Below, in pieces: positions 63,181 through 64,000 of a DNA stretch of 64,000 nucleotides. The stretch lies in assembly GCA_023634235.1 (NCBI GenBank), contig JAMKCF010000008.1:18629000-18692999 (forward strand). The letters run 5' to 3'. The translations under genes and the position numbers were made by a program. Each line of letters begins with the position of its first letter. Position 1 is the first letter of the stretch. Source of the stretch: Pisaster brevispinus. Lineage: Eukaryota; Echinodermata; Asteroidea; Forcipulatida; Asteriidae. The notes below the pieces were generated by a model, which made no database searches, was not told the DNA's origin, and saw only the letters and a list, made by a program, of their open reading frames with translations.

Positions 63181-63574
63181 TTTTTGTCTTTGTAACTGTG
63201 TATGCCTGGACTGCTGTCCTTGTTTCCAAAGGTTTTATTTCCATTTTTTTTTTTTTTTTAGTAGTAATATTTTAAAATGCATGGCATTATATCATTATTC
63301 CATGACAGAAAATAGTCACCTTGTTACCTGCAAATGCATTTCTACAATCTACTGAGGAAAAACAATTAAAGTCCATGTAGGAACCCCGCAACTCGCCCCT
63401 TATTTCAAGCCCGACGGCTAAGCACAATGGCTGTTTCACTTTCAGACCACAAAGCCAGCTCTTGTTTTGTGTTATACACAGGAATGGCTGGCGGCTTATG
63501 TATTTTTTGGCCCCCAAAAACCCTCTGAAAATTCATGGTATGAATAAAAACCATGTGCTGTGCTGCCATGGGAG
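63181..63574. other. No gene seen
   Basis: T14 at about 63246-63259 and otherwise ordinary. The minus-strand open frames have no recognisable feature. Confidence 0.5.
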
Positions 63575-63799
63575 GTCGAGTTGGTGTTAAGGTATCTTTC
63601 CTTGCCTTCAACTTCTAGGACCTGGTTCAAATCCTGCCGGGGGCACTATGTGGATTCAGGAATAATTCTCTGGGGCTCTCCTCCCACATCTAAAAAACTG
63701 AAACTTCCTTCCTTGTCTTCTCTCCATGGGGGTCTTGGTTAGTGATTAAATTCGCTCTTCTGAGAATCCTTGGCTTCACAACCAGAATTAATAAATAAT
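63575..63799 (+). mobile_element. Fam4b SINE, uninterrupted 3' half
   Basis: GGTCGAGTTGGTGTTAAGGT, CCTGGTTCAAATCCTGCCGG (B box), a deletion in the core, TCTGGGGCTCTCCTCCCACA, TCTAAAAAACTGAAACTTCC, then TTGTCTTCTCTCCATGGGGG and CTTGGCTTCACAACCAGAAT with a short ATAAATAATG end. It gives the empty site for the insertion at 31010. Confidence 0.75.
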
Positions 63800-64000
63800 G
63801 CACACATGCATTTTAAAAATTGTTAAATGATTAAAGTGCTTGGCATTACATGCTAATACAAGGCACTGTTACTGTTAAGGTTCAAGACATTGCACTTTGT
63901 TACTTTGAATAACAACAGCGACCCATTGTCTAATCAGGACCTTTCACTGATGGATCTTTCTCGCAGTCATTATTTCCCGAAACCATCCATTTTTAGCCGG

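Overview
This window looks like non-coding DNA from an animal nucleus, with no gene that I can support. No reading frame has recognisable domains, codon structure or splice-linked neighbours, and the longest ones (about 120-140 codons) overlap repeats or low-complexity DNA. The sequence is AT-rich. It holds many long homopolymers, CT/GA microsatellites and several families of dispersed short repeats, most with internal pol III-type A and B boxes or terminal inverted repeats. From memory, unchecked, the fold-back families that read TTTCATAAAGCTGCTTAAGC resemble repeats of echinoderm genomes, so a sea star or relative is my best guess (about 50%). The window is either an intergenic desert or part of a very long intron.

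Repeat families, with names used only here. Fam1: short element with inverted ends CAGGCCTGAT, five copies, one carrying a minisatellite. Fam2: about 310 bp SINE-like unit with a tRNA-Asn-like domain. Fam3: SINE with a tRNA-Leu(CAA)-like head. Fam4a and Fam4b: two SINE types sharing a core with CCCACATCTAAAACTGAA. Fam5: SINE resembling tRNA-Arg(TCT). Fam6 (a, b, c): fold-back elements ending GGGCCCAATTTCATAAAGC. Fam7: fold-back element ending GGGCTCGATTTCACAAAG. Fam8: dispersed repeat containing GTAAACCTCTGAAATG. Fam9: repeat with a small hairpin followed by GAAACGT or a close variant. Fam10: 3' end of a non-LTR retrotransposon. Fam11, Fam12 and Fam13: two-copy repeats of unknown origin.

Layout. 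0-8.6 kb: Fam1 minisatellite, Fam7, an inverted repeat at 1848-2110, Fam8, a LINE-like 3' end, then a dense Fam6/Fam11/Fam2/Fam4a/Fam3/Fam5 cluster. 8.6-17.7 kb: mostly repeat-poor, with a GC-richer block at 9.0-9.5 kb. 17.7-22.1 kb: dense SINE cluster and the retrotransposon relic. 22.2-31 kb: mostly repeat-poor, broken by a Fam8/Fam2 block at 25.9-26.5 kb and a Fam5 pair at 27.3-27.7 kb. 30.8-38.7 kb: a SINE holding a small transposon, a 495 bp fold-back, then Fam1, Fam12, Fam3, Fam2, Fam4a and Fam5. 38.7-49 kb: sparse. 49-58.4 kb: dense fold-back runs and a second minisatellite. 58.4-64 kb: repeat-poor DNA, then Fam6, Fam9, Fam8 and two Fam4b SINEs at the end.

No genes act together here. 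What can be read is an insertion history: elements inside elements, SINEs in inverted pairs, one composite SINE arrangement present twice, and tandem expansions inside transposon copies. Repeat-poor islands rich in TAATTA/ATTA could be regulatory DNA, but this cannot be shown from one sequence. All coordinates and alignments were made by eye; ends are good to about 5-10 bases unless stated.
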